Shown one piece after another: positions 35,202 to 42,290 of a stretch of 64,000 bases of DNA. How positions within the stretch are numbered: position 1 is the stretch's first letter; each line of letters opens with the position of its first letter. The stretch lies in NCBI RefSeq assembly GCF_020164955.1, contig NZ_JAIUHG010000001.1:124001-188000 (forward strand), read 5' to 3'. The position numbers and the translations under genes were made by a program. The notes below the pieces were generated by a model that saw nothing but the letters and a program-made list of their open reading frames with translations, was not told the origin of the DNA and ran no database searches. This DNA comes from Mesorhizobium sp. CA8. Lineage in GTDB: Bacteria > Pseudomonadota > Alphaproteobacteria > Rhizobiales > Rhizobiaceae.

Positions 35202-35390
35202 TTAGTGCCCGTCGCCATCCATCTTGCGGGTGACGCGGGTGTTCCAAGCCTCGATGGCGTCGCTCTCGCTGTCCTTGGCGGGACCATCCGCATGGCAGTC
35301 CCGGCAGACCACGAAGAAGATGCTGTGGTACTGGGTCGGTTCGGTCTTGCGGGAACCGCAGAAGGGGCAAGCTTTGAGCCGGTGGGCCAT
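35202..35390 (-). CDS. Lar-like zinc-ribbon protein
   Basis: A 62-residue protein with LKACPFCGSRKTEP and VVCRDCHADGP, the CPFCG...CxxC zinc ribbon of the Lar restriction-alleviation family. It is the first gene of the leftward early operon, about 27 bases from the predicted -10. A modulation of host restriction is suggested by the family but unproven here. Confidence 0.75.
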   Translation of the reverse strand: MAHRLKACPFCGSRKTEPTQYHSIFFVVCRDCHADGPAKDSESDAIEAWNTRVTRKMDGDGH

Positions 35391-35416
35391 CGGAGCAATT
35401 CCGTTTCTGTCCCTAA

Positions 35417-35445
35417 TACCTACTACGGAAAAAAACGTAGTGCAA
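35417..35445 (-). promoter_or_regulatory. Predicted leftward early promoter with operator
   Basis: On the minus strand, -35 TTGCAC (35445-35440), a 17-base spacer and -10 TAGGTA (35422-35417). The spacer is itself an inverted repeat: CTACG (35423-35427) with CGTAG (35436-35440). The arrangement is lambda PL-like: repressor binding in the spacer would block RNA polymerase. Confidence 0.55.
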
Positions 35446-35470
35446 GCCCCTTTACGGAAAAATACGGAAA
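35424..35470. repeat. TACGGAAA repeats in early control region
   Basis: TACGGAAA occurs at 35424, 35453 and 35463 in the same orientation (spacings 29 and 10). They lie between the leftward operon and the divergent HTH gene and may be regulator half-sites. Confidence 0.5.
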
Positions 35471-35477
35471 TAGTTGT

Positions 35478-35506
35478 TTGGCTTGTGCGTAAAGTTCCGC
35501 TATATG
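35478..35506 (+). promoter_or_regulatory. Predicted rightward promoter of the HTH gene
   Basis: -35 TTGGCT (35478-35483), 17-base spacer, -10 TATATG (35501-35506). The predicted start of transcription, about 35513, falls on the ATG at 35513, so the mRNA may be leaderless. Confidence 0.45.
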
Positions 35507-35851
35507 GACAGCATGGTGATCAAGACACACAACCGGCCCCAACGTACGCGCGAGGGCGAGTGGTACTTTCAGCGAGACAACTGGGTGAGGGATCTGGACA
35601 AGCGAACAGACCTGCCGATTATGGCCAGGTTTGTGGGTGGATATATTGCCATGCATATCAACCGGATCGACCGGGACATGTGGCATCAACAAACTACGAT
35701 GGCTAAGGAATTGGGCCTGCACAAGCAGACCATCAAGATGGCGATTCGCGCCCTCGTGGAGGCCGAATTGATCGTTGTTGAAAAGGTCAGGCGCGGCGTC
35801 AAAAAGCGCGCGGTCAATCGCTACCGGATCAACGCACCATGGTTTCTCTAG
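35504..35851 (+). CDS. Phage helix-turn-helix protein
   Basis: A 115-residue protein (112 if the ATG at 35513 is used, which fits a leaderless start). HINRIDRDMWHQQTTMAKEL and GLHKQTIKMAIRALVEAELI form a winged-helix DNA-binding domain like HTH_36 or replication-initiator regulators; the C-terminus is basic. It lies between the leftward early operon and the repressor gene, so a role in the switch or in replication is likely. Confidence 0.7.
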   Translation: MDSMVIKTHNRPQRTREGEWYFQRDNWVRDLDKRTDLPIMARFVGGYIAMHINRIDRDMWHQQTTMAKELGLHKQTIKMAIRALVEAELIVVEKVRRGVKKRAVNRYRINAPWFL

Positions 35852-35964
35852 GGTACGCTACAGGACCCTAGAGGAGGGTACTCACCATGACCCCCTAATA
35901 ACCGAAGGCAGAATAACAGAAGGTCTTTCTCTCTTAAGAAGGATATGGCTTAGGAGAATAAGCG

Positions 35965-36618
35965 CTAGAGCTTCTGGGGGTTGTAAACGCTTAAAACGAT
36001 GCCTCTGATAAAAACGTCCACGCCATTGTGGCGCCGCGTCGTAATTGGCTTGTAGATCGGGTTTGAGCTGCGCGGCCGAAGGATTGTTTCACCGCTGTCG
36101 AAAGCAATCTCCTTCAGGGTCGTCTCCGATTTTCCGACCTCAACACTTTCGACATGGGCAATCATTCCGGCTTTTAGCCTGAGGCCGCTTTCGGCGAAGT
36201 CGACGCAAACGACGAATGACCCATCGGGCGCTATTTCGTCCATGCTGTCGCCGGAGACAGCAAGGGCATATTGGCGGGCGTGGGGGAATCGACGATCACG
36301 AGCGACCGGGATTGTTCCCTGGTCTTCTACGTCGAGCATATAAGTTTCAATCCAAGCTCCCGCGCGTATCGTTCCGATTACGGGGAGCTCTGGCAAATCA
36401 TTTCTGAGGGGCACCTCCGTCAAGGTTAACGAGGCGTCTATGCCGCCAACCTTCTCGGCTATGCGGAGCAGATCGTCAGCTTTAAGGCTGCGCTTCCGGC
36501 CAACCAGGTAGTCGCGGATGTAGTCTTTGTCCCGGCCTATGGCGAGCGCCAGCCCAGCGGGGGTCATTCCCGCTTGTTCTATGGCTTCCGCGAGCTTTTC
36601 CGGCGTGATTCCAGACAT
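35965..36618 (-). CDS. CI-like phage repressor with S24 domain
   Basis: A 217-residue repressor: N-terminal XRE helix-turn-helix (TPAGLALAIGRDKDYIRDYL) and C-terminal S24 autoprotease with Ser in AVSGDSMDEIAPDG and probable Lys in ETTLKEIAF, so RecA-triggered self-cleavage is expected. Divergent from the Cro-like gene; the 96-base gap contains repeated GCGTA(T/G)AAAT motifs. It should maintain lysogeny. Confidence 0.9.
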   Translation of the reverse strand: MSGITPEKLAEAIEQAGMTPAGLALAIGRDKDYIRDYLVGRKRSLKADDLLRIAEKVGGIDASLTLTEVPLRNDLPELPVIGTIRAGAWIETYMLDVEDQGTIPVARDRRFPHARQYALAVSGDSMDEIAPDGSFVVCVDFAESGLRLKAGMIAHVESVEVGKSETTLKEIAFDSGETILRPRSSNPIYKPITTRRHNGVDVFIRGIVLSVYNPQKL

Positions 36619-36654
36619 GTACGGAACTTATCTTTTTAGGGAAATTGCCGCCAT

Positions 36655-36703
36655 GCGTATAAATTCGCGGAACGGGGCTTGTAGGCTGCGTAGAAATACG
36701 TAT
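36655..36703. promoter_or_regulatory. Candidate repressor operators
   Basis: GCGTATAAAT at 36655 and GCGTAGAAAT at 36688 are direct copies 33 bases apart (about three helical turns). The second is inside the palindrome CGTA-GAAA-TACG (36689-36700). A further GCGTAAAG lies near 35487. Confidence 0.5.
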
Positions 36704-36706
36704 ACT
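36679..36706 (+). promoter_or_regulatory. Predicted cro promoter
   Basis: -35 TTGTAG (36679-36684), 16-base spacer, -10 TATACT (36701-36706). Transcription should start about 36713 and the ATG is at 36715, with no ribosome site, so the message looks leaderless. The spacer holds the CGTA/TACG palindrome. Confidence 0.6.
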
Positions 36707-36714
36707 GCAGTGCC

Positions 36715-36933
36715 ATGGAACAAGAGCTTCGCAACCGACTATTCGAAACCGCCGCCCTTGTCACCGCCGTGACGGGCCAGACCGAGCAGACGATCGGTCT
36801 CCGGGCGATCAAGGACAACACATTTTTTCGAAGGGTGCGAGAGAACAACGCCGGCTTCACGGTCAAGACGTACGACCGGCTAATGGAATGGATGAGGGCC
36901 GAACTGACCAAGAAGCAGGAGCGCGCTGCATGA
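36715..36933 (+). CDS. Cro-like DNA-binding protein
   Basis: A 72-residue protein opposite the CI-like gene. Helical N-terminus (RLFETAALVTAVTGQTEQTIGLRAIKD) resembling a short helix-turn-helix, then YDRLMEWMRAEL. Position and size indicate a Cro-type regulator that turns off the repressor and early promoters. Its stop overlaps the next start by four bases. Confidence 0.7.
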   Translation: MEQELRNRLFETAALVTAVTGQTEQTIGLRAIKDNTFFRRVRENNAGFTVKTYDRLMEWMRAELTKKQERAA

Positions 36934-37550
36934 GCGACACCATCGCCGCCGGCCAGCTTCGCTCTTTCGTTGAGCGCATCGAGCGTCTTGAGGCCGAGAT
37001 CAAGGAACTGAACACCGACAAGTCCGAGATCTACAAGGAACTTCGCGGCTTCGGCTTTGACGTGAAGGCGGTTCGCCAGTGTGTCACGGCTCGCAAGCTC
37101 GACATGTCCGAGCTGCAGGAGCGCAATGCGATTTTCGACATGTACTGGGAAGCGCTGACGGGCGTCTCTCGCGTGCACGTGCACGAGGAACAGCCACAAA
37201 GGCAACGAGCAGCCGAGAACCCACGGTTCGAGTCCGTGCATGCAGCAAGGGAAGCTGGTCGGCCCGCAACCTACGGTCAATTGGTGACAGCCGGAGAGAC
37301 GGCGCAGGTTTCTAATTCGCAGCCAGTAACGACGGATCAGTACGCCGACGTGATCACTGCGGATAGCCCGGCTCTCGCCACCCCGGGGCCGGGCACCATT
37401 TCCGATGATGACGTGCCGGCCTTCCTCTTGAAGGATCGCGCGCCAGTCGTCCTCCGCCCTCACTGCAAAAACCCCTCACTTTGCGCCGGCACCGGTCGCC
37501 AGCATTGTCATTCTTGTTCGAGGGCTATCGCCGAAAGCGAGGCCGCATGA
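36930..37550 (+). CDS. GapR (DUF2312) domain protein with C-terminal extension
   Basis: A 206-residue protein. Residues about 1-75 are a DUF2312/GapR domain (QLRSFVERIERLEAEIKEL, NTDKSEIYKEL, GFDVKAVRQ), which in alphaproteobacteria binds overtwisted AT-rich DNA near replication forks. GapR alone is normally about 80-90 residues; here a disordered linker leads to a Cys/His-rich tail (CKNPSLCAGTGRQHCHSC) that could bind zinc. It starts at 36930 with ATGA overlap and may organise phage DNA or replication. Confidence 0.85.
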   Translation: MSDTIAAGQLRSFVERIERLEAEIKELNTDKSEIYKELRGFGFDVKAVRQCVTARKLDMSELQERNAIFDMYWEALTGVSRVHVHEEQPQRQRAAENPRFESVHAAREAGRPATYGQLVTAGETAQVSNSQPVTTDQYADVITADSPALATPGPGTISDDDVPAFLLKDRAPVVLRPHCKNPSLCAGTGRQHCHSCSRAIAESEAA

Positions 37551-37603
37551 GCCACCCGTCTTCCCATTCATTGCCAGCCTGTTCTGTTGCGAGGGCGATA
37601 TGA
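37547..37603 (+). CDS. Bridging 18-codon mini-ORF
   Basis: MSHPSSHSLPACSVARAI, with ATGA overlaps at both ends: its ATG overlaps the GapR-like stop and its TGA overlaps the next ATG. It probably passes ribosomes between the genes; a functional peptide is not implied. Confidence 0.35.
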   Translation: MSHPSSHSLPACSVARAI

Positions 37604-37812
37604 GCGAGATCAACACGGACATCGCGGTCTGCCCGAAATGTGATGGCGAGGGTTTCCTGATGAATCGCGGCCAGCAGATTGCGGCCGGTATTATTAGCCT
37701 CGGCCTATTCCCTCTGGTTGACGCCGCCATGAGCAATTCTGTTCGGGATAGCGAATTTTCCCGTCGCTGTAATGTCTGTCGGGGACACGGCGTTGTTCGG
37801 GTGCCGACATGA
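37600..37812 (+). CDS. Small zinc-knuckle protein
   Basis: A 70-residue protein with CPKCDGEG near the N-terminus and CNVCRGHG near the C-terminus, like half of a DnaJ-type zinc finger, flanking a hydrophobic stretch (AAGIISLGLFPLVDAAM). Start at 37600. It may bind nucleic acid or a chaperone partner; not assigned. Confidence 0.7.
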   Translation: MSEINTDIAVCPKCDGEGFLMNRGQQIAAGIISLGLFPLVDAAMSNSVRDSEFSRRCNVCRGHGVVRVPT

Positions 37813-37850
37813 CCATCAACCTCACCAAGAGAGCACAGAGGCAGTCATGA
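37809..37850 (+). CDS. Bridging 13-codon mini-ORF
   Basis: MTINLTKRAQRQS, again with ATGA overlap at both ends, joining the zinc-knuckle gene to the membrane protein gene. Same interpretation as the mini-ORF at 37547. Confidence 0.3.
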   Translation: MTINLTKRAQRQS

Positions 37851-38017
37851 GCGGCACCAGGATTTTCGTCTATTCGCTTTTCTGGTCGCTCGGAAACGTG
37901 GTGTACGGAATCGCAACCCATAAGAGCAGTCTGGTAATTTTCAGCAGCGCTTGGGACCTTACCTGTTTTGCTTTGTCGGTCGCTCTCATAGCTCGGATCG
38001 AGGGCGCCCGCCCATGA
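37847..38017 (+). CDS. Small membrane protein
   Basis: A 56-residue protein with two hydrophobic helices (IFVYSLFWSLGNVVYGIA and AWDLTCFALSVALIA). Unknown function; it could be a superinfection-exclusion type morons product, but nothing specific supports that. Confidence 0.5.
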   Translation: MSGTRIFVYSLFWSLGNVVYGIATHKSSLVIFSSAWDLTCFALSVALIARIEGARP

Positions 38018-38084
38018 TCTTCACTGCCAACACCTCATTTCCGATGCGCGTTGCGACTTACACCCCGCACCGTAAACCCGCCGG

Positions 38085-38400
38085 CTACCTCATCCGCATC
38101 GGAATGCGGGCAGGGGGTAGTGAAGACCGAGTTAGTTCCTCCCCTCGGGCCGGCATTTTGTCGATTAGCCTGAACCTGCCCGCAGACCCTTTCCAATCCA
38201 CTGCTTGGTTCCCCTTGAGCAGTGTGGTCGCCAGCCTGTCCTCCCTGGCTGGTGTTCGACTGGCCGGTAGCTTTGAAGCGCAGCGGACCCCTAAGGCGCT
38301 CAGCTACCGGCCAACTTTCAGCTCGCGAGACAAGGGACATTTGTCGCGGCTGATCAGAATTTGGGCCGACACCAAGTCCACTGTCGGCAAGTGTTTTTCT
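38085..38400 (+). ncRNA. Hairpin-dense segment, possible structured RNA
   Basis: Inverted repeats in order: CTACC/GGTAG (38085/38116) around CCGCAT-cgga-ATGCGG (38094-38109); TGCGGGCAGG/CCTGCCCGCA (38105/38175); CCGAG/CTCGG (38127/38144); CCAGCC/GGCTGG (38231/38247); TGGCCGGTAGCT/AGCTACCGGCCA (38261/38302, perfect 12 bp, with AGCGC/GCGCT inside); GACAA/TTGTC; GCCGACA/TGTCGGC (38365/38382) then a T run. Some helices exclude each other, as in a switch. Function is inferred. Confidence 0.35.
38365..38400 (+). terminator. Terminator-like hairpin within early-right operon
   Basis: GCCGACA (38365-38371), a 10-base loop, TGTCGGC (38382-38388), then AAGTGTTTTTCTC. It lies between the first early-right genes and the replication genes, where an antiterminated site would be expected. 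Confidence 0.5.
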
Positions 38401-38539
38401 CTTCTTCGCGCGCTCGTCCAAGACGCCAATCAAACGGCGAGCCGCATCTTCGAGGCTTTCGGCCTCACGCCAGTTCAGTTCCTTTCGTTGATCGCCCTCA
38501 GCCATGGGAAAACCATGCATCAGAGGAGTGTTCGAGGTC

Positions 38540-38980
38540 ATGGAAAAAGTCTCCGCAAACACGGATAGCCAGAAAATGTCAGACGTTACCTTGGCTCGAT
38601 CTTACGTTGCCGACATCGGTGGAAGGGGAAAGGTAAAAGCCATCCTCAACGCCGCTTATGACCGGCTTGTTGAAATGTTCCCGCACAAGGGGAATCCAGA
38701 ATGGCAATGGACCGAGAGGCGCATTCGCTCGTTCTGGTATGGGGAGGCCGCCTACGTTGAGTTCCGAGAGATGAAGGAGCTCCACGCGGCTGCCGCCAGG
38801 GCAAAAGAAGAGCATGAATTGCTCCAGAAAGCGAGGAAAGAGCATGCCTCATTCATCGAGAAAACCGCCTCTCTTCGTGCGCTTCTTGAGCACGCGGACC
38901 CGGATTTCCATCGCCCTTCGATTGAGGGATTGGGCGGCCAATTTGGCGACTTGGATAGCACCCGAGTTGGAAGAGGCTGA
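38540..38980 (+). CDS. Phage hypothetical coiled-coil protein
   Basis: A 146-residue protein starting MEKVSANTDSQK at 38540. Middle region WQWTERRIRSFWYGEAAYVEF, then a coiled coil ELHAAAARAKEEHELLQKAR. It resembles proteins preceding ParB-like genes in rhizobial prophages. Unknown role. Confidence 0.6.
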   Translation: MEKVSANTDSQKMSDVTLARSYVADIGGRGKVKAILNAAYDRLVEMFPHKGNPEWQWTERRIRSFWYGEAAYVEFREMKELHAAAARAKEEHELLQKARKEHASFIEKTASLRALLEHADPDFHRPSIEGLGGQFGDLDSTRVGRG

Positions 38981-38982
38981 CG

Positions 38983-39999
38983 ATGTTGAAGACAGTGGTT
39001 TCGGGCACTGAAAAGAAAAATGGCGGCACACCCGAAAGTGCCCGCCAAGGAATTCAACTGATGCTGAACATACTCGAACGAGAGAATGACGGCAAGATTG
39101 AGCCGGAGTTCACTGATCGCATGCTGAAGGCGTCCAGGGACTACCTGGCCCGCAAGATTTCACGGGCTGAAGCCTCCGGTCAGCCGTTTGCCGAAGTTGT
39201 TACCATCGATCCGCCTCTTGCCCACCTTCTACTCCAGCGCAACCCGGCAGACGAAAACCGCAAGCTGTCGGCCTCCACTGTGGCCAAATATGCTGCCGAT
39301 ATGGCTGGGGGCCGCTGGCAGGGGCTTAACGGCCAGACCATCGTCATCTCGAAAGATGGATATCTGAACGACGGGCAGCATCGTCTCAACGCGGTTATAT
39401 CGTGTGGCGGAAGCATTCCGTTCACGGTGGTGTTCGGCGCCGAACGCGAGAGCCGGATGACCATCGATCAGAACAAGGTCAGGACATCCGGCGACTATAT
39501 CGGAATGGCGGGCATCAAGAACGCCAATAAGGTCGCTGCGATAGCCGCTCTTGTTCATGCCTATGAGACTAACCAATTGCCAAAGGGGTCAGCTGTCGGC
39601 CCCACGCACGGTGACGTGAAGCCAACGAAGGCGCTTTTGCATAAGTTCGCGCTCGCCCGCCTTCCTGATATCGAACAGGCTCTCCGCTTTGCCGACCGGA
39701 AAGACGTTCGAAAAATTGCCACCGACACTCGCATAGCCGGCGCTTTATACATCATCGCTGGAGTGGTCGGGTTCGAAGACGCGGAACAGTTCTTCGCAAA
39801 GTTTATCGACGGCGACAATCTCGGCAAGACGAGCCCGGCTTTTCAAGTTCGCGAGCGCCTTCTTCAAGAACGAATGAACGGCATGGTTCCGATCAGGCGC
39901 ACGCTCGAAATCATTTTCCGTGGCTGGAATGCTTATCGTCGTGGCGAGCGCATGTCTCGCCTCACGCTCCGCAACGATCTCCCTGAAATCGAGGGCTGA
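38983..39999 (+). CDS. ParB-superfamily phage protein (NDGQHRL motif)
   Basis: A 338-residue protein with a ParB/sulfiredoxin-like N-terminal domain: LLLQRNPADENRKLSASTV, then YLNDGQHRLNAVI, the catalytic-loop signature. The helical C-terminal part resembles DNA-binding or oligomerisation regions. Two bases after the preceding stop, and followed closely by a second ParB-type gene. Such proteins act in phage DNA replication or partition; CTP or ATP use is unproven here. Confidence 0.8.
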   Translation: MLKTVVSGTEKKNGGTPESARQGIQLMLNILERENDGKIEPEFTDRMLKASRDYLARKISRAEASGQPFAEVVTIDPPLAHLLLQRNPADENRKLSASTVAKYAADMAGGRWQGLNGQTIVISKDGYLNDGQHRLNAVISCGGSIPFTVVFGAERESRMTIDQNKVRTSGDYIGMAGIKNANKVAAIAALVHAYETNQLPKGSAVGPTHGDVKPTKALLHKFALARLPDIEQALRFADRKDVRKIATDTRIAGALYIIAGVVGFEDAEQFFAKFIDGDNLGKTSPAFQVRERLLQERMNGMVPIRRTLEIIFRGWNAYRRGERMSRLTLRNDLPEIEG

Positions 40000-40002
40000 T
40001 CC

Positions 40003-40728
40003 ATGAAGCCGGCCGCGCCAGAAAACATTGACGTTGACCTGATTACCATTGGTCACGGCCGCCGCCATATCGATGCAGAGGCTGTGTCTCGCCTCGCGAA
40101 GTCGATTGATGAAATCGGCCTCAGAACGCCCATCACGGTTTTGAGCGTCAATGAGGGTGAGAGGCTTGACTTGGTTGCTGGCGCACATCGCCTCGCAGCC
40201 GTCAAGTCTCTGGCGTGGCCGACTATTCCTTGTCTGGTCATAGAGGGCGATGCCCTCGATGCCGAGATGTGGGAAATTACCGAAAACCTCCTCCGCGTCG
40301 ATCTCTCCAAAGAGCAGCGCGATCAGCAGATCAGGCGTTACGCAGAACTGTTGGAGGAGAAGGAAACGAGAGTAGCGGTTCAAAATGAACCGAAACTCAG
40401 TAAGCGCAATCGGACTAATGAAGGTCGCCCGAAAGGTATTGCTAAGAAGGTTTCTGAGCAAACCGGACTCAGCAAAAGCACGGTGCGTCGCGCCCTTTTC
40501 CACCCAGACCCTGAAAAGGTGGAGCAAGAAAAGGCCAAGAAGGCTCATGACAAGACCATCAAGGCGGACCTCTCCGAAGATGCGGCTGAGTTGCTGTTCG
40601 ACAATTTCGGCCTGCAAGGTGTTCCGCATCTCCTAAGCCTTCTGGACGGGGCTAGTCTCAAGGAAATCATCGCCGGTCTTCGCCGTCGTCTTCATGATGC
40701 CCCCGTCTTCGACAGGAGCGCTGCATGA
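40003..40728 (+). CDS. ParB N-terminal-domain nuclease-like protein
   Basis: A 241-residue protein: ParB/Spo0J N-terminus (VDLITIGHGRRHIDAEAV, LRTPITVLSV, LVAGAHRLAAVKSL), then ENLLRVDLSKEQRDQQI and a helix-turn-helix region (KKVSEQTGLSKSTVRRAL). It is shorter than chromosomal ParB and lacks a ParA partner, so plasmid-style partition is not indicated; a transcriptional or replication role is more likely. Overlaps the next gene by four bases. Confidence 0.85.
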   Translation: MKPAAPENIDVDLITIGHGRRHIDAEAVSRLAKSIDEIGLRTPITVLSVNEGERLDLVAGAHRLAAVKSLAWPTIPCLVIEGDALDAEMWEITENLLRVDLSKEQRDQQIRRYAELLEEKETRVAVQNEPKLSKRNRTNEGRPKGIAKKVSEQTGLSKSTVRRALFHPDPEKVEQEKAKKAHDKTIKADLSEDAAELLFDNFGLQGVPHLLSLLDGASLKEIIAGLRRRLHDAPVFDRSAA

Positions 40729-40907
40729 GACCCCGCATCGTCACCCTCGACGGCATCTATCAGCTCAACCGAGACGGCTTCTACGAGCCTGAACGAGAGG
40801 AAGAAGAAACACGCCTCTCTTGGCGCTACCTCCTCTTCTACGGCTGGCCTCTTGTGGTGGGTGTTGCTGCTGCTGCTATCACGGTGTGGAGGCACTTCGC
40901 AGGATGA
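40725..40907 (+). CDS. Small membrane protein
   Basis: A 60-residue protein: acidic/basic cytoplasmic N-terminus (YEPEREEEETRLSWRY) and one helix LLFYGWPLVVGVAAAAITVW. ATGA overlaps on both sides. Unknown role. Confidence 0.6.
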   Translation: MRPRIVTLDGIYQLNRDGFYEPEREEEETRLSWRYLLFYGWPLVVGVAAAAITVWRHFAG

Positions 40908-41893
40908 GCATTCGCATCATCACTGGCGATTGCAGAGACGTGCTCGCCGGCCTTCCTGCGGGGTCTGTCGACTGCTGCGTGACCTCGCCGCCATATTTTG
41001 GTCTCCGGGATTATGGCGTTGATGGCCAGATCGGACTTGAGGAAACGCCTGACGCTTTTGTTGCTGAGATGGTGGCGGTGTTCCGTGATGTGCGGCGCGT
41101 GCTGCGTGACGACGGCACGCTTTGGCTTAACCTCGGAGACAGCTACGCCAACGACGGAAAGTGGGGTGGTTCTAGCGGCGGTAAGCACGTCACGGCGCTT
41201 CACGGCAACACTGGCGTTGGGCGGGCGAAGAAATCGACGGGCCTTAAGCCTAAAGACCTGACCGGCATCCCGTGGCGCGTCGCGTTCGCCCTGCAAGCAG
41301 ACGGCTGGTATCTGCGCCAGGACATCATCTGGTCGAAGCCGAACCCAATGCCTGAAAGCGTGCAGGACCGCTGCACCAAGGCGCATGAATATATTTTCCT
41401 GCTGAGCAAGAGCCAGCGCTACCATTTCGACGCCGCGTCGATCGCAGAAGAGAGCCTGACCGACGATCCTCGCCGGCCGTACGGCTCGCCAGGCGCGAAC
41501 GCGCTCGATCCGCGCGGACGGCAAGGGAACGGCGAGCGGCGCCGAGGCGTTCCGCCTCGTCATGCCGACTACGAAAGCAGCGACCAATCCGGCCTTAACC
41601 AGGTCGGACGTGGCATGGGCCGCAACAAGCGCTCTGTCTGGACCGTCGCAACACAGCCTTTCAAGGAAGCGCATTTCGCGACATTCCCGCCCGAACTGAT
41701 CGAGCCTTGCATCAAGGCAGGATGCCCAGCAGGCGGCACGGTGCTCGACCCCTTCGGCGGCGCTGGCACGACCGGCCTCGTTGCTGATCGCCTGCAGCGC
41801 AACGCCATCCTGATCGAACTCAACCCAGCCTATGCCGAAATGGCACGCAAGCGGCTTTCAACAGACGCCGGCATGTTTGCGGAGGTCGCATGA
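40904..41893 (+). CDS. DNA methyltransferase, beta-type (N4-cytosine/N6-adenine)
   Basis: A 329-residue SAM-dependent DNA methyltransferase. Motif IV TSPPYFGL precedes motif I FGGAGTT (LDPFGGAGTTGLVAD) near the C-terminus, the beta-class order. The central part DGWYLRQDIIWSKPNPMPES is target-recognition-like. Start 40904 overlaps the membrane protein gene by four. With no restriction gene nearby, it probably protects phage DNA or alters expression. Confidence 0.93.
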   Translation: MSIRIITGDCRDVLAGLPAGSVDCCVTSPPYFGLRDYGVDGQIGLEETPDAFVAEMVAVFRDVRRVLRDDGTLWLNLGDSYANDGKWGGSSGGKHVTALHGNTGVGRAKKSTGLKPKDLTGIPWRVAFALQADGWYLRQDIIWSKPNPMPESVQDRCTKAHEYIFLLSKSQRYHFDAASIAEESLTDDPRRPYGSPGANALDPRGRQGNGERRRGVPPRHADYESSDQSGLNQVGRGMGRNKRSVWTVATQPFKEAHFATFPPELIEPCIKAGCPAGGTVLDPFGGAGTTGLVADRLQRNAILIELNPAYAEMARKRLSTDAGMFAEVA

Positions 41894-42246
41894 TCACCAT
41901 CGATCTCCCGTGGCCGCCCCGCGAGCTTCATCCAAACGCCAGAGTGCATTGGAGAAGACGCGCGCGAGCAGCCAAAATGTGCCGCACGCTGGGCTGGGGA
42001 ATGACGCTAACTGCCGGAGTTCGCGGGAACGACCCAGACATTCCGCAAGCCTTGAAGGTCACCGCAGTCTTCTTTCCGCCAGACGATCGCAGGCGAGACG
42101 AGGACGGCATGCTCTCGAACATCAAAAGCTATCTCGACGGAATCTCCGATGTGATCGGCGTCGATGACAGCAAATGGCAGATCGCCATCCGTCGCGAAGC
42201 CAAGAGGACAGGCGGTCTCGTCCGTATCGAGTTGGAAGCTGCCTAG
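41890..42246 (+). CDS. RusA-family Holliday junction resolvase
   Basis: A 118-residue resolvase. Acidic catalytic residues lie in DDRRRDEDGMLSNIKSYLDGI and DVIGVDDSKW, the D-x-DN...D-DD pattern of RusA. It cleaves four-way junctions from recombination or replication before packaging. Four-base overlap with the methyltransferase. Confidence 0.88.
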   Translation: MITIDLPWPPRELHPNARVHWRRRARAAKMCRTLGWGMTLTAGVRGNDPDIPQALKVTAVFFPPDDRRRDEDGMLSNIKSYLDGISDVIGVDDSKWQIAIRREAKRTGGLVRIELEAA

Positions 42247-42290
42247 ACGCATTCGATAGGGCGCAATGCCCTGACTTTGAGGGATCGAAG

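Larger units (their letters stand above)
38018..38539. other. Segment without a firm gene, competing ORFs
   Basis: A plus-strand ORF from 38014 (ATGA overlap, to 38568) is Ser/Arg-rich with few acidic residues. A minus-strand ORF 38035-38562 has a more protein-like first third (RKELNWREAESLEDAARRL) and then becomes Gln/Gly-rich. Neither can be accepted. The right half, 38085-38400, is packed with inverted repeats and may be RNA. Confidence 0.45.

Noticed and set aside
37951..38568. 205-residue plus ORF in the hairpin-dense segment
   Set aside because: Almost no acidic residues and Ser/Arg-rich; only its ATGA overlap speaks for it, so it is described as uncertain, not called as a gene.
38983..40728. 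Plasmid-type ParAB partition system
   Set aside because: No ParA and both proteins differ from chromosomal/plasmid ParB length; the integrase at tRNA-Gly shows the element is integrated.
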